Source: a virus. From it: a stretch of DNA of 64,000 nucleotides. The notes under the pieces were generated by a model. The model was not told the origin of the DNA. It did not search any database and saw nothing but the letters and a program-made list of their open reading frames with translations. The position numbers and the translations under genes are program-made. Shown one piece after another: positions 41,301 through 49,532 of the stretch. Each line of letters opens with the position of its first letter. Position 1 is the stretch's first letter. The stretch lies in IMG/VR virus record IMGVR_UViG_3300042197_003184, positions 1-64,000 of that record. One strand, 5' to 3'.

Positions 41301-44300
41301 CAGCTATATATAAAAGCCAATAGACAACTAGGTTATGGTTATACGGGATTTAGGGCTCAATATGATACTTCTGCCGGAGAGTATAGTTTTTGGAGATTCA
41401 ACCCAGAGGGGTCTTTATCTCCGAGTATACTAAAGCCTTTAGGTCGCTATTATTTAAGCCCAAGACTTCTTGAGCTTGGTTCAGGTTCAGAAAAACAAAA
41501 GCTGGTCGATCAAACCGGCATACCAAACCGAACAGAAATCGAGGATTATACAGCAAGACTAAATAATATTTTGAAACATCTACCGTCAAAAGCATCCAGA
41601 TCTGCTGGACAAGGAACTATTGAAATTGATGGCTCTAAAATCATAGTAGAAGATCAAAAGTTTGCTGGTAGCACCGGACAACTAACTGCTTATACCAAAA
41701 ACCAAGAAGTTGTTGTAAAAAATCTAGCCAAGTCTCTTGATAGCAACTTAAATTATGGATTATATACATCGTCTCCTATGGTTGGTTTGACCCATAGTCT
41801 TGATTCTATAATGGATTTTTCTGGAGATCATTGGGGTCGTTTTTTCTTTGGTAGTGCTGCTCAAACCCGCAAAGAATCCTCTGGTAGTTCTGAGTCTTTA
41901 TTACGAAGCACTAGTGGCGGTAAATATGCTTTAACGTATAATCCAAAATTAGATAGCTTATTTGATCCTGATAAATTACCAGACATTATTAGTGCATTGA
42001 AATCGTCTCAGGAAGCACTAGCTAATGAGGAATTTGCAACATCAGATAAGAATACTGGTATAGACAAACAGAATACAGCACTTAGAGAGTTATATATTGG
42101 CACCATAGCTAAACAAATATTGGAGGGTAGAGCATCCTCAAATCAACAAGATGGGCAATCAACAGACAAAGAATATGCTTATAAGTTTGGACCAGAATTT
42201 GCTAATGCATCTAAATTAACAGTTTATGGTGTGACAACTGACGAATGGACTAAATCCAGAGATGGCTCTGCTTCTTATCTACAAAGATTTCAAAGCATTA
42301 TCGGCAAACAAAAAGAAGCTAAATACTGGGATCCTGATGGGACGTACAAAACTCCGTTCGATATTGCTCCTAGAAGCGATTTGAATAGTAAGAAATTTTT
42401 CCCTTGGGTAGCTGGTGACGCTCCGGATCTGGCCGTTTTGGATGCTGAATTAAAAGAACGAGCAGATGCCACCCAGGCAGAAACGTATGGTAAACAAGGA
42501 GACACTATCCTAAAAAGCGGCAGATTCAAATTTAATGAGCTGCCATTTACTGTGCCATACGCTATGTCTTATGTGTCTTTAGAAAAGCCCAAAAAATATG
42601 ACGCAGCTACGGGGACTTATACAGACGAGAACCTACTGCCCAATGGGCTACAAAAAGCAGATATTATTAGTTCAGATAACTTATTTAGGAAAGCTAAGGA
42701 TGATTTTCCTAGTGTAACGGCAATTACGGATGCTACCGGCTCCAATGATAGCTCTGGTTCGTTAGGCTATGTTGCCGGTTTGATACAGAACTTTGTGAAT
42801 CAGTCTGATAGGTTCAAAAAATATTTTGGACTAATCAAAACGTCCTACTCAGAAGATCAGCCATCTGTTGAATTACAAAAGTTAAAATCGCAATTAAAAT
42901 ATTCTACTATTAATTTGGCTGGTAGTCAAAGTCCTTTCTTTGGCTTCTTAACGGGCTCAAATAAACAGTATACAGGTTATGATTCGCTAACCAGACCACT
43001 AACTATTGGCGATGTATTATTGGACCTAATAGACAGAGAAGCCAAGAATAAAACCTCAACTTTATCTGCTATAAAAAATCAAAGATATTCGTCTAAACCA
43101 GAAGACTCTGACAACAAAACCAACTTCAAACTATCCCAGTATCCTGCACTGGCTCAGGGGTTAATATACTCAGCATATGACCTATTTGGTTCTGGTAAGA
43201 CATACGAAATGCCTAATAGTTTGGGTCGTGGCTGGTTTAGTCCTCGAATGAGCCAAAGATATAATAGTATTTTTGAGATTCAGCCTGAACTTATTCAGGA
43301 TTATATGAAACAGCTATCTATTATTTTTGGAAATCAATATGCTAATCTAGAATCGAACTTATCTAGATTTGTTGGAACACCAGAATATGACAAAGCTATA
43401 GAGACCATGAGCTACTTACAAGGTGCTCAAAAGGCTTTCTTTATGATTGGTGATCCGGCGACTGGTACGTCGGTACTAGGAGGCTTGCTGGATAGATCAA
43501 TGTTTGATGATAGGGTTTTTGACCAAGCCGAAAAAGAAGCAATAACCAATGTTTTCAAATCGTTAGGCGCTTCTGGTAAAGACTCCAGAATTCGCAGTCG
43601 TTTATTGGATACTATATCGGAGGATGAGAAAGTAGATTGGGAAAGACAATTAACTGGGTCTAGAATTAATGATCCCAAAACAAAAAACTCAGCAACACAA
43701 GAATTTGGCGAAGTGAATGTTCCACAAACATTCAATGATCTTTTTGATTTAGGTATTAATCCATATAATCAATTTACTAATCGAAATATTAGAAAATCTA
43801 TTTTTGATAGATTTTTAAGCAATATTGCAACAGCTCAAGACAGAAGAGGCAGACCACTATTCTCTACTAGTGGCGGTAAAGAGTTTGGAGATGCTTTAAG
43901 CAATCTGCGTTTGTGGTATGGTGGAAATGACGAAGATTGGCAGGGCTTAGATTATTTATATGATAAAAACATCAAACCCATAGAGAATACCGATACTGTC
44001 CCATCATATAATGATAGATGGAACGAACTCAATAGCTTTAATAGAAAAGATAATCTCTATAAAGATGCTGAAACCTCTCACTCATTAGTGGGCGGTAGAG
44101 AAAAATTTGGAGAGCTTCCTCCATTAGATTTTTATAAAGACAGAGGAGACGAGATCCAATATCGACGTACTGGTGGTATTATTTATGCTTCTCAAGGATC
44201 ATTAGTTAACTTTGAGCCTAGAGGCACAGATACTGTTCCTGCGATGTTGACTCCAGGAGAATTTGTCGTAAATCGATCTGCTACGCAAAAACACTTGCCG

Positions 44301-47300
44301 CTATTGAGAGCGATCAACGACGGAGCAAAGGGTTATAGTAGCGGCGGTGTGGTATACCTCAGTAGCGGAGGTTTAACACCAGCACAAGAAACTAGATTTA
44401 ATGAACTTAGTGGTATGTCTTCTAGAAATAGAGAAGAAGAAAATGAGTACATTGATCTGAAAAATAAAAGAATGTCTGGAGGGGCACAATCGAGTTCTAC
44501 AACAACGCAATCTAATATTCAACAGTCACGCAGAACCGCTGTAAGAGAGCGTAATCAGAGAATGGCGCTAATGGCCATACCTCCCAACGAAAGAACTCCA
44601 GAGCAGCAAGAAAGATATAATGCTCTGATAGCTAAGAGAGATAAAGATAGACCAGAAATAGCTAAACGCAATGCTAATTATAGAGCTTCACAAGCTTATA
44701 ATGCAGAAGCTGAAAGACGCAGTAACGAAAGACTAGTGAATCAATATGCCGATGAATACAGATCGTCTGGTAGCGAATTATCCCCAGAAGAGTGGGCAGC
44801 ACAAAACAAACCAGGAATGAGGGGTCAGAGACTGGACGGCTTCTTAGCTAGAGTATCTGGTTCAGACTATGATTATGGTCGTAAAATGACTGACCAGGAA
44901 TTTGCTGACGCTGGTACAGCTAATAGAGCAAGGCTAGATGCTTCAACACAACAAAAGGCTCAACAATACACCTCAGGGTCTTCACCTGCTCAACAGCCAG
45001 CCGCACAAACCGGCTCCAAACCAATGTTACCGCCTAGTGAGCAAGAACAAGAACCAGCAGATTCCACAGTCCCTTCTATACCTGCGCCTCCGGCACCGGC
45101 GGCAGAACCACCAAAACCAGCGCCAGCACCAGCGGTTGAGCCACCCAAACCAGCGCCAGCACCAGCGGTTGAGCCACCCAAACCAGCGCCAGCACCAGCA
45201 CCAGCACCAGCGGTTGAGCCACCCAAACCAGCTACAGTACCAGCACCAGTTTGGGCAAGAGGAGGAACAGACGAGGATCCGTTTGCTGAACGAGCCAAAC
45301 CATCACCAGCAGACGCCGCTAAAACAAGAGCAGAAGAAAGAAGAACAGCTTCTGAGGAGCAACAAACAGAAGCAAGAAAAGAAAGAAGAGAGCTAAGACG
45401 AGCAGCTGCTCAACAAAGAGAAGATATTATAGCAGAAACTCGTAGACGACTAGAAATGACTATTAGTCGTGAAGAAGCAACAATTAAAGATAAAGCCAAG
45501 AACAGAGAAGAGTCCGGTTGGTGGGCTGCGTCTATGAGAGGTATGGGATTAATGTCTGATCCTTACGAAGCAGAAATGGCCGCTTCTCGACAAAGAATCA
45601 CAGCAGCTAGAATGGGTTTGTCAGAATTAAAGACTGCTACTGTAGACGTTTCTCCGTCAGGATATGTGCGAGATACGTTCAAAGTTGAAAACTTTAATGC
45701 TGCTAGAAGATTAGCTGGATTAGACGAGGTAACTACCGGAGTTGACTCTGCTGGAAATATGACAGTATCTCGCGTGGAAAAAGATGAGACAGAAAAAGCT
45801 AATGATGCTGCAAGAAGAGCTGCTGATACGGCCTATAGCAGACAGTTGATGGATAATGAGCAGTCACAGATTACAGCAGCTAGAGACATTAGTATAGATA
45901 GTGTTTTGGCTGTTGGTGGAGTAGCTACAGGAGTTGCTGGTATGGCTACTCGTGGTGGCACAATGGCTCTTCAACAAGCAGGCAAAATAGGACTTAGACA
46001 AGTAGCTAAAACAGCAGCCTTGGAAGGCGCTGCTGAAGGTTTAGCTGGAGGAACCACAAGAGCAATTGATGACGTAACTAGAGGAGCTAAAACAACTCAA
46101 GAAGGCATATCTTCCGCACTATTAGAATCTACTATAGGAGGTGTTGCAGGTAGTGTGTTGGGTCCTGCTTTTTCTGTAGGAATACCGGCTGCTGGCAGAG
46201 TATTAAGTGGTATGGGTTCGTTTGTTGGAGATATGGCGAGTCCTATTACCAAGCCAATAGGCGACTTAATGTCATCTACATATGATTCAATTTCTCGCGG
46301 CTTATCAGGAATGTCAGATTATTTGGATTTACCCACCCAGTCCAGATACTCAGCATTACTACCGTCCGATCCTAAGCAAGCAAAACAATACAGGGCTCTT
46401 GTGTCTGCTGGCCGTGGACCTAGAGAAGCTATCGAAGAACTAGATGAAATCCTAAGAACCGGCTCTAACAGGTTTGACAAACAAGAAGAAGCTTTCGCCC
46501 AATGGACATCTAAGAATCTCTTTGATTTTGTTGGTATGCAGCCCGGTAGTTTGGTAAGTAGACTACGAAGCAATCCTCTCGACGGGTTATTTGATAATAT
46601 TAACTCGGGACCAGGAATAGGCAGACCAAGAGGGTCTTTATCGGAAATTGCTGGGGTAGATAAGTATAGAATACCCAATTTATCAGACGAAGCTGCCCGA
46701 CCAGTACAGAAAATGAAAGTAACAGCAGCTCAAGTCACAGAATATCAAAAATTAATAGATTCTGGAATGAACCCGGCATCGGCTCAACAACAGGCACTAA
46801 GACAAACTTCAACAACAGAAACAGCGCCCGCCACGGCCGCTCAAATCTATAGACAAAATTTACCAAGAGCGATAGACGATCCATCTCGTATGGAACAGGG
46901 TTTGTATAGAACGCAAGTGCGTAAGGGCTCATATGACAATCCCGATAATATGAACAGGTGGTTTTATCCAAAAAATCCTGGTATAGATATGATCGGAGAC
47001 TCTATAAATACCGGATATAAACCCAGATTTGCTGTAAAAGAAGGTAAAATGAACGAAATGATTGAGCGCATGGCAGCCGACGAACGGTTGTCTTGGATGC
47101 TTGGTCCGAGCGGTTTTAAACAGCAGCCGTTTGGAGAAGAGGTATTATCAGGTAGAGACAACAGATTTTTAGTTCTGTATAGCAGTAGAGGTACGTCCGA
47201 CGAAGCTTTAGCTATCACTCAACGTATGGAAGAGATTGGAGAAGATCTTCTTTTTGCAGGAGGGGCGAAGGATTATGGCGACAGAATGGCGCTAGGAAAA

Positions 47301-49502
47301 TTCGGCAGTACCAGATATGATCCAGATCTCACAACGCTTACCAATCCCCCAGGACTACAAAAAACACTATTAGACTTAAGACAAAGATGGCTGTCAGAGC
47401 GTGGCTCTTCTTCATACGATCCTGATTTCGCTGCTTTTGACCAAGCATTAGTCAAACAACAAGACTACAGACTAGCTCTTTATGAGGCCGGTAAAAGAGC
47501 ACCAGGCACAATGATGGATAAATTTTATAAGGATTATCCCGACTTATTCCCGAGTTATGCTGGAGATATCAGCTACTCACCAGCCTCTACTTCGGCACTA
47601 TCGGATGCTGTACCAGTAGCAGCTAAACAACCTAACACATCAACGTCTACTGCTCCGACTGACAAGATTACAATAACCCCTCCCAATGACATAGCACAAC
47701 CAACCGCGATTTTCAACAGAATAAGAGCAACAAGACAACTACAGTCTTCAGCAGAAAATTCAGCTGGTATCAATCTATCAGCACCTGAACAATTGTCTTT
47801 GACAGAAGATGCTTTGTCCAGACTACAAGAAATTCAACTAGATAGCGACTACGTCAGCAATCGCGCCCTTGGTAATTTTCGCGGTGATATCAAACAGGGT
47901 GAATCCAAAACAGGATTGTTTAGTGGTACTATACAGATTGGAAAAAAGAGCATAGGCAATCTAGAAGTTTTAGGACACGAGAGACTACACGCCGCATCCT
48001 TTATCATGCAACAATTAGATAATATTACTGGAGGAAATATAGCTCCAGAAGTTTTAGATTTAATGGCGAACAAATTAAATTTAAATTTAAAATCGGTAGA
48101 GATAATAAGATCTGGCGCTGGTAAAAGAAGTCTAAATTTTGCAAAAAACACAACCGATCCAGAAAAGCTTTCCGCTTTACAAAACATGGATATTTTACCA
48201 GCATCACTACCGGATCAAAAAATACTAAAAGCCTCCGTTCTTGCAGAAAGATTCCTAGAAGAGTACCAGGTTGCTCAAGCATTAAAATTTGGAGAAAATA
48301 TATCTAATATAAATTTACGTAGTGTTGATACTACAAGAAAAGCCCTTCTAAAAGAACTATCACAATTTACAACAGCAGACAGTATAGCTCCAATTAAAAA
48401 GAGACTGTCAGAAGTTATTCCAACAAACAAATTAGATACACTACTTGATTCTGGTGCTGGTCCTTTTACTCCTAAAGATATATACCCACTTCCCACCAAT
48501 AAATCAGGAATACTAGATAATATCTTGTCTATTATACAGTCTCCTGGAAATCTGAGTGAAAATCTAGGTTCCAAACTAATGCAACAACCTGGCCTAAAAG
48601 ACTTTATCGACAAGATAGCGTCTGATAATCCTCAGGTAGCAAGCCTAGCAAAATCAGCTAAAACCCCATTAAAATTCTTAACTAATCTATCAACATTTGG
48701 ATTGGGGTTCTCTGCTGCTGGCATTGCTCTAAGAAATCTAATGTCAACAGATCCCAATCGGCCGAATGTTGTAGAGGCTCGAACCAGATCTTTGATGCCC
48801 GGAGAAAATCCAGAAGACCCAAATACTAAACCCTTAAGATCTTATTATTCTGACGGTACCCCAGTACCAGAAGACGAACAACCCAAAGAAACAAAAAGAA
48901 TGAGCACCGGAGGTATTGTTTATGCCAATAATGGTGCTTTTATAGCTGCTACCAGAGGATCTGACAGTGTTCCGGCAATGCTAACTCCGGGCGAGTTTGT
49001 GGTAAATAGACAAGCAGCAGCTAATAATATGACATTATTACATGCTATTAATAGTGGTCATTATACTCACGGAGGATTAGTTAAATATTTAGCTAATGGC
49101 GGGGTGGTACAGCCCAAATATTTGGAGTATGGCTCTCAAAACCCAGTAAATTCTATTAACAATCAGGCTGCTAATAGTGGTGTATTATCTAGTAGAGTTA
49201 GCCAGAATATGGTATCGCAACAGGTTCAGGCACCATCTTTTGACTACTCAAAAATGGAGCAATTATTTAATAGGTTTGAACAAGCTATGGATAGGAGCGC
49301 CAGCGCCATTAAAGACGGAGGCACAATCGAACACAAACTCACAGGAGAAGTCAAAACAGCATACGACCAGAAATCTATCCAAGATATTATTGGTAGATCT
49401 GTTGGTATCAGTAATTCCAACACTAACGCCCAAGTCAATAATGCTCAAGCAAATACAAATAGAACATTATTCAACAATACTGACGGAGCAATAGACCCCT
49501 AG
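32301..49502 (+). CDS. Giant tape measure protein, 5733 aa
   Basis: One uninterrupted frame. Residues about 130-480 match the phage tail tape-measure core (FIEFDSEVVKLQQVTGES, LSSGLGVSSSELVNVSSTLAQAGLS, ETIATGLRTIFTRIQRGG). The motif GGxxPG…DTVPAMLTPGEFVVN recurs near 526, 2870, 3960 and 5540, with degenerate forms near 1640 and 1700. A HAD-phosphatase-like domain lies at about 1020-1165 (DFDET at 1031-1035, LTAR at 1094-1097, DDS at 1148-1150). HERLH at 5226-5230 is an HExxH zinc-site pattern. Pro/Ala-rich repeats lie near 4261-4314 and membrane-like helices near 2030-2115 and 4533-4560. It sets tail length, chaperones tube assembly and may enter the host with DNA. AAGGAG precedes the ATG. 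Confidence 0.95.
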   Translation: MAGFNLTAQLNLQGPSNVRKIVSDIQRQLGTIKGTIDFTLNPGTARNVTQLNSALKTLNTTFTTTNRTAVSAANAISQFNAAVSGINTRSLTTNIASSATATQKLTSQQRQASKAIDESAYSMQEFGKQSQLAIKRFIAYSAAAGPILAVANAARKGISAFIEFDSEVVKLQQVTGESAGGLKELTNTITSLSSGLGVSSSELVNVSSTLAQAGLSARDTEKALKALALSSLAPSFDNMNQTVEGSIALMRQFGIQAGSLEGALGSVNAVAARFAVEASDIIAAIQRTGGVFASASKGVSEGTDALNEFIAVFTSIRATTRESAETIATGLRTIFTRIQRGGTIDALKEYGVNLTDLDGKFVGAYKAVELLSKGLNQLDPRDIRFSKIVEELGGFRQIGKVIPLIQQFATAQEALAVAQQGQGSLTEDAAVAQLALANQISKVREEFLALFRDIGASDTFQTLAKGALQLTSAIIGVADSVKGVLPVLALIGSIKGTQALLEFGYGFTGRSSSGSNRKNTRNFATGGYVPGVGDTDSIPANLTPGEYVMSKRAVRSIGVGNLNKMNKAGGGKISDYGGAPAGTTINNRENKPVGISNDTFSYSGFFNPQGISVTISYDKKNKRYTAQAPAGSKVSLTKNDIKTLFKNNKASATRFEEISRGTLGGTLANTTDPNYPIDIIDGQKLYDTKLSVPGNYKEKEAVLKVLNYKLDKANIGYQYNQGSQAIKLSRPSPRLLGANLTPASDPLKARESFSFVYPKFENIQTKDIQDLQTDLQNRYETFSGLSSQQNSGKNLSDAANRLKNLSQSAIETYQSDARGMSAIDEISGDKNIINLLRNYSSRSSGGIIQKFATAGVVKEPQNIPDKVAELAAKKQLSIQDVILSEFQAITGARLKRDLGIPNAVSLPRVPDLRAGVGVDKIKELVNRYLHMKGIESAAKAEQIAKMRKVAIAGLFPLDYSKDFDDWTLEDGRQIYGMVRGFGSEFLDDIQLMQQRTMAARDEFAINVQNRKALGLLAGSSVQGPIQPLAIDFDETLALGTKMVDAQGEEDLAAYRDPTKVADSLAKARPTTLAQRMAEIEKSNPGVLRKYSRILTARPQETASIIAATLNRFGLPYLESDITGLAKGLGTNIPLAKANDLGIFEKLIDDSEANVKAVRSSGKNAFQYGEVEPLTSAAAGKIGQSNVEASILEGAIGQQLGYPIDIAALERNRAVDFPQGLGRAAQYFGIPPNIETEIKRTLDGDAFFKARGEFSRYFTENPSLFSNGGLVQFFADAGEIKDRSTKNRRRGAYGARGFVPLNSREYEAFADKAYAEAGPYGGPGWGKSAGVPMPKVLADYAEKINRYVFETGGAGLSIGKKLVRIPDNIEPEALEALKEDLIRQYDGWYAEIEEVMPFGKAINTSNPITVAKNARMQAAAMAEAGNAAYTQAEDAISGFKKTGILAGFDPSIESHIKTSFPAYIKELESSLRSETDPDEKSSIQRKLKKAQAAWPDYQSLLSGTPVANQGRITGLSETLNTLLERYGSPVSFGEIDNIIKAMGSKLLGKASGGLISSFASGGKIGLDDIRKTIEDKYPDYKFRINPKSSGFGYRMLVRPASKDAPESLMAFDLVSRLSDAPALAEKLIGRIQEQQGAQKFASGGYIPAMVSNGEAFVPPETAQKIGFHTLNRMNQADRNGMGQFAGGGDISLFKGPGSGTSDSIGPIPLPVGGFVIREAATRALGLSRKGGGPIGQIRSFAVGGNKGVPVLGTNRPDIVSRSTVAVSPDTIQGVATLIDILGELGSVAKNSADLIKTNGEISYKVVEKALVKDIERLKISGAGIDKIAIAEKLLSETRNKGKAEVDKQKNLQGLSSLRGSSTTAILGGQTVGNLQAGAGAGQQAIETQAQMIIEEKIKARGGKVSDKQRAKIVESSYVDAASQITGVNKKDFKAAGIGGSDIQQYIAESMRDRKTLSQMDKQLIAIKQEEVRRSANFSSLSRTEQQRLLQQAKQTAEQEIKTRREIVNQLAAEQGRAGVGDGSGSMASGLFRRLENPLVALGLSSMGSLLGSGTPGSSSEASQNAGIQSGISTLSQGLFLSGQVASILGPVAGGATLAASALASIASAFKDGRNAFIEFEKNLRSQRLQNTLEALGNTFAQLEKDVKNLDLQNQVSSQLVSAGSEAQSLNDIVTEIPKAFWVNMFDAAFSSNQREASDRSRILEKFGISAYLSSTSAFGSEDNRRFFNRQLIPEQALANARSFSEVGLNTRRFIENRADAGASLNEIMNSADFAQFARNIALSNVEVQKQILAIQNSTSANKEAEQQAIITRYAESETIKIAQAASRRRNSEGLDRETRSFSVSIQRISQNMQDVISVINSNLTRFNEKIEYTVAAMSGQARSGQVSFGTLDVLRSPNAFSGFDRQSAADRAGSLFGGDQKLISSLLVLNKNLEENIMRAIDSTIANNPSSSDTKIGLSIDQAVQNTINQLNLPDAITKQLSREIGLAVDRLRQSGKEKIDFEALKNEVPQLENIISSTRVAQEGAIKALENWQNQLNELTQAMNKSSDLQISAADRRNQAEDIVINSSIELAKALGRNFSAGFGNNLRDRRTARLTGGATSPEDISNRLRNLTQLGESQSASLAAQSERSVGDTGSLDSIVANQRALRQTNNELRQTQQALKNLAENSEAASLALSSIQETQQRQQGRVALIEKLVSSTPEELYKFSAAADRLQKIARGQPVNQTSDERRETLSVFNDIAPMLGSSLEANNMRANMLESMLSESGVGLTPQFQAILNALRDPQTDPATQKAIEEYSKAIDIQSRANIELAKINTDLADQIADASARALKDALTNQVVKFESTQLADIARGLRSLTTTTQNQAAPPVARADGGIIYAATGTNVPDFAPRGTDTVPAMLTPGEFVVNRSATQKNLPLLNAINNGYSKGGRVSYYQDGGYVSSTLREEYQNREPFKESKGSYMVLPENIGEPEDLYTWNKVRSVAVPSTDNVEKININSKPNDQLYIKANRQLGYGYTGFRAQYDTSAGEYSFWRFNPEGSLSPSILKPLGRYYLSPRLLELGSGSEKQKLVDQTGIPNRTEIEDYTARLNNILKHLPSKASRSAGQGTIEIDGSKIIVEDQKFAGSTGQLTAYTKNQEVVVKNLAKSLDSNLNYGLYTSSPMVGLTHSLDSIMDFSGDHWGRFFFGSAAQTRKESSGSSESLLRSTSGGKYALTYNPKLDSLFDPDKLPDIISALKSSQEALANEEFATSDKNTGIDKQNTALRELYIGTIAKQILEGRASSNQQDGQSTDKEYAYKFGPEFANASKLTVYGVTTDEWTKSRDGSASYLQRFQSIIGKQKEAKYWDPDGTYKTPFDIAPRSDLNSKKFFPWVAGDAPDLAVLDAELKERADATQAETYGKQGDTILKSGRFKFNELPFTVPYAMSYVSLEKPKKYDAATGTYTDENLLPNGLQKADIISSDNLFRKAKDDFPSVTAITDATGSNDSSGSLGYVAGLIQNFVNQSDRFKKYFGLIKTSYSEDQPSVELQKLKSQLKYSTINLAGSQSPFFGFLTGSNKQYTGYDSLTRPLTIGDVLLDLIDREAKNKTSTLSAIKNQRYSSKPEDSDNKTNFKLSQYPALAQGLIYSAYDLFGSGKTYEMPNSLGRGWFSPRMSQRYNSIFEIQPELIQDYMKQLSIIFGNQYANLESNLSRFVGTPEYDKAIETMSYLQGAQKAFFMIGDPATGTSVLGGLLDRSMFDDRVFDQAEKEAITNVFKSLGASGKDSRIRSRLLDTISEDEKVDWERQLTGSRINDPKTKNSATQEFGEVNVPQTFNDLFDLGINPYNQFTNRNIRKSIFDRFLSNIATAQDRRGRPLFSTSGGKEFGDALSNLRLWYGGNDEDWQGLDYLYDKNIKPIENTDTVPSYNDRWNELNSFNRKDNLYKDAETSHSLVGGREKFGELPPLDFYKDRGDEIQYRRTGGIIYASQGSLVNFEPRGTDTVPAMLTPGEFVVNRSATQKHLPLLRAINDGAKGYSSGGVVYLSSGGLTPAQETRFNELSGMSSRNREEENEYIDLKNKRMSGGAQSSSTTTQSNIQQSRRTAVRERNQRMALMAIPPNERTPEQQERYNALIAKRDKDRPEIAKRNANYRASQAYNAEAERRSNERLVNQYADEYRSSGSELSPEEWAAQNKPGMRGQRLDGFLARVSGSDYDYGRKMTDQEFADAGTANRARLDASTQQKAQQYTSGSSPAQQPAAQTGSKPMLPPSEQEQEPADSTVPSIPAPPAPAAEPPKPAPAPAVEPPKPAPAPAVEPPKPAPAPAPAPAVEPPKPATVPAPVWARGGTDEDPFAERAKPSPADAAKTRAEERRTASEEQQTEARKERRELRRAAAQQREDIIAETRRRLEMTISREEATIKDKAKNREESGWWAASMRGMGLMSDPYEAEMAASRQRITAARMGLSELKTATVDVSPSGYVRDTFKVENFNAARRLAGLDEVTTGVDSAGNMTVSRVEKDETEKANDAARRAADTAYSRQLMDNEQSQITAARDISIDSVLAVGGVATGVAGMATRGGTMALQQAGKIGLRQVAKTAALEGAAEGLAGGTTRAIDDVTRGAKTTQEGISSALLESTIGGVAGSVLGPAFSVGIPAAGRVLSGMGSFVGDMASPITKPIGDLMSSTYDSISRGLSGMSDYLDLPTQSRYSALLPSDPKQAKQYRALVSAGRGPREAIEELDEILRTGSNRFDKQEEAFAQWTSKNLFDFVGMQPGSLVSRLRSNPLDGLFDNINSGPGIGRPRGSLSEIAGVDKYRIPNLSDEAARPVQKMKVTAAQVTEYQKLIDSGMNPASAQQQALRQTSTTETAPATAAQIYRQNLPRAIDDPSRMEQGLYRTQVRKGSYDNPDNMNRWFYPKNPGIDMIGDSINTGYKPRFAVKEGKMNEMIERMAADERLSWMLGPSGFKQQPFGEEVLSGRDNRFLVLYSSRGTSDEALAITQRMEEIGEDLLFAGGAKDYGDRMALGKFGSTRYDPDLTTLTNPPGLQKTLLDLRQRWLSERGSSSYDPDFAAFDQALVKQQDYRLALYEAGKRAPGTMMDKFYKDYPDLFPSYAGDISYSPASTSALSDAVPVAAKQPNTSTSTAPTDKITITPPNDIAQPTAIFNRIRATRQLQSSAENSAGINLSAPEQLSLTEDALSRLQEIQLDSDYVSNRALGNFRGDIKQGESKTGLFSGTIQIGKKSIGNLEVLGHERLHAASFIMQQLDNITGGNIAPEVLDLMANKLNLNLKSVEIIRSGAGKRSLNFAKNTTDPEKLSALQNMDILPASLPDQKILKASVLAERFLEEYQVAQALKFGENISNINLRSVDTTRKALLKELSQFTTADSIAPIKKRLSEVIPTNKLDTLLDSGAGPFTPKDIYPLPTNKSGILDNILSIIQSPGNLSENLGSKLMQQPGLKDFIDKIASDNPQVASLAKSAKTPLKFLTNLSTFGLGFSAAGIALRNLMSTDPNRPNVVEARTRSLMPGENPEDPNTKPLRSYYSDGTPVPEDEQPKETKRMSTGGIVYANNGAFIAATRGSDSVPAMLTPGEFVVNRQAAANNMTLLHAINSGHYTHGGLVKYLANGGVVQPKYLEYGSQNPVNSINNQAANSGVLSSRVSQNMVSQQVQAPSFDYSKMEQLFNRFEQAMDRSASAIKDGGTIEHKLTGEVKTAYDQKSIQDIIGRSVGISNSNTNAQVNNAQANTNRTLFNNTDGAIDP
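45081..45240 (+). repeat. PAPAVEPPK repeats in tape measure
   Basis: Near-identical tandem DNA units (about 45 bp, CCACCCAAACCAGCGCCAGC and so on) coding PPKPAPAPAVE, three to four times. A flexible linker between the fourth motif region and a helical region. Prone to unequal recombination. Confidence 0.8.
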
Positions 49503-49532
49503 AAGCAATTCTTAAACACATAGAGATTAATT

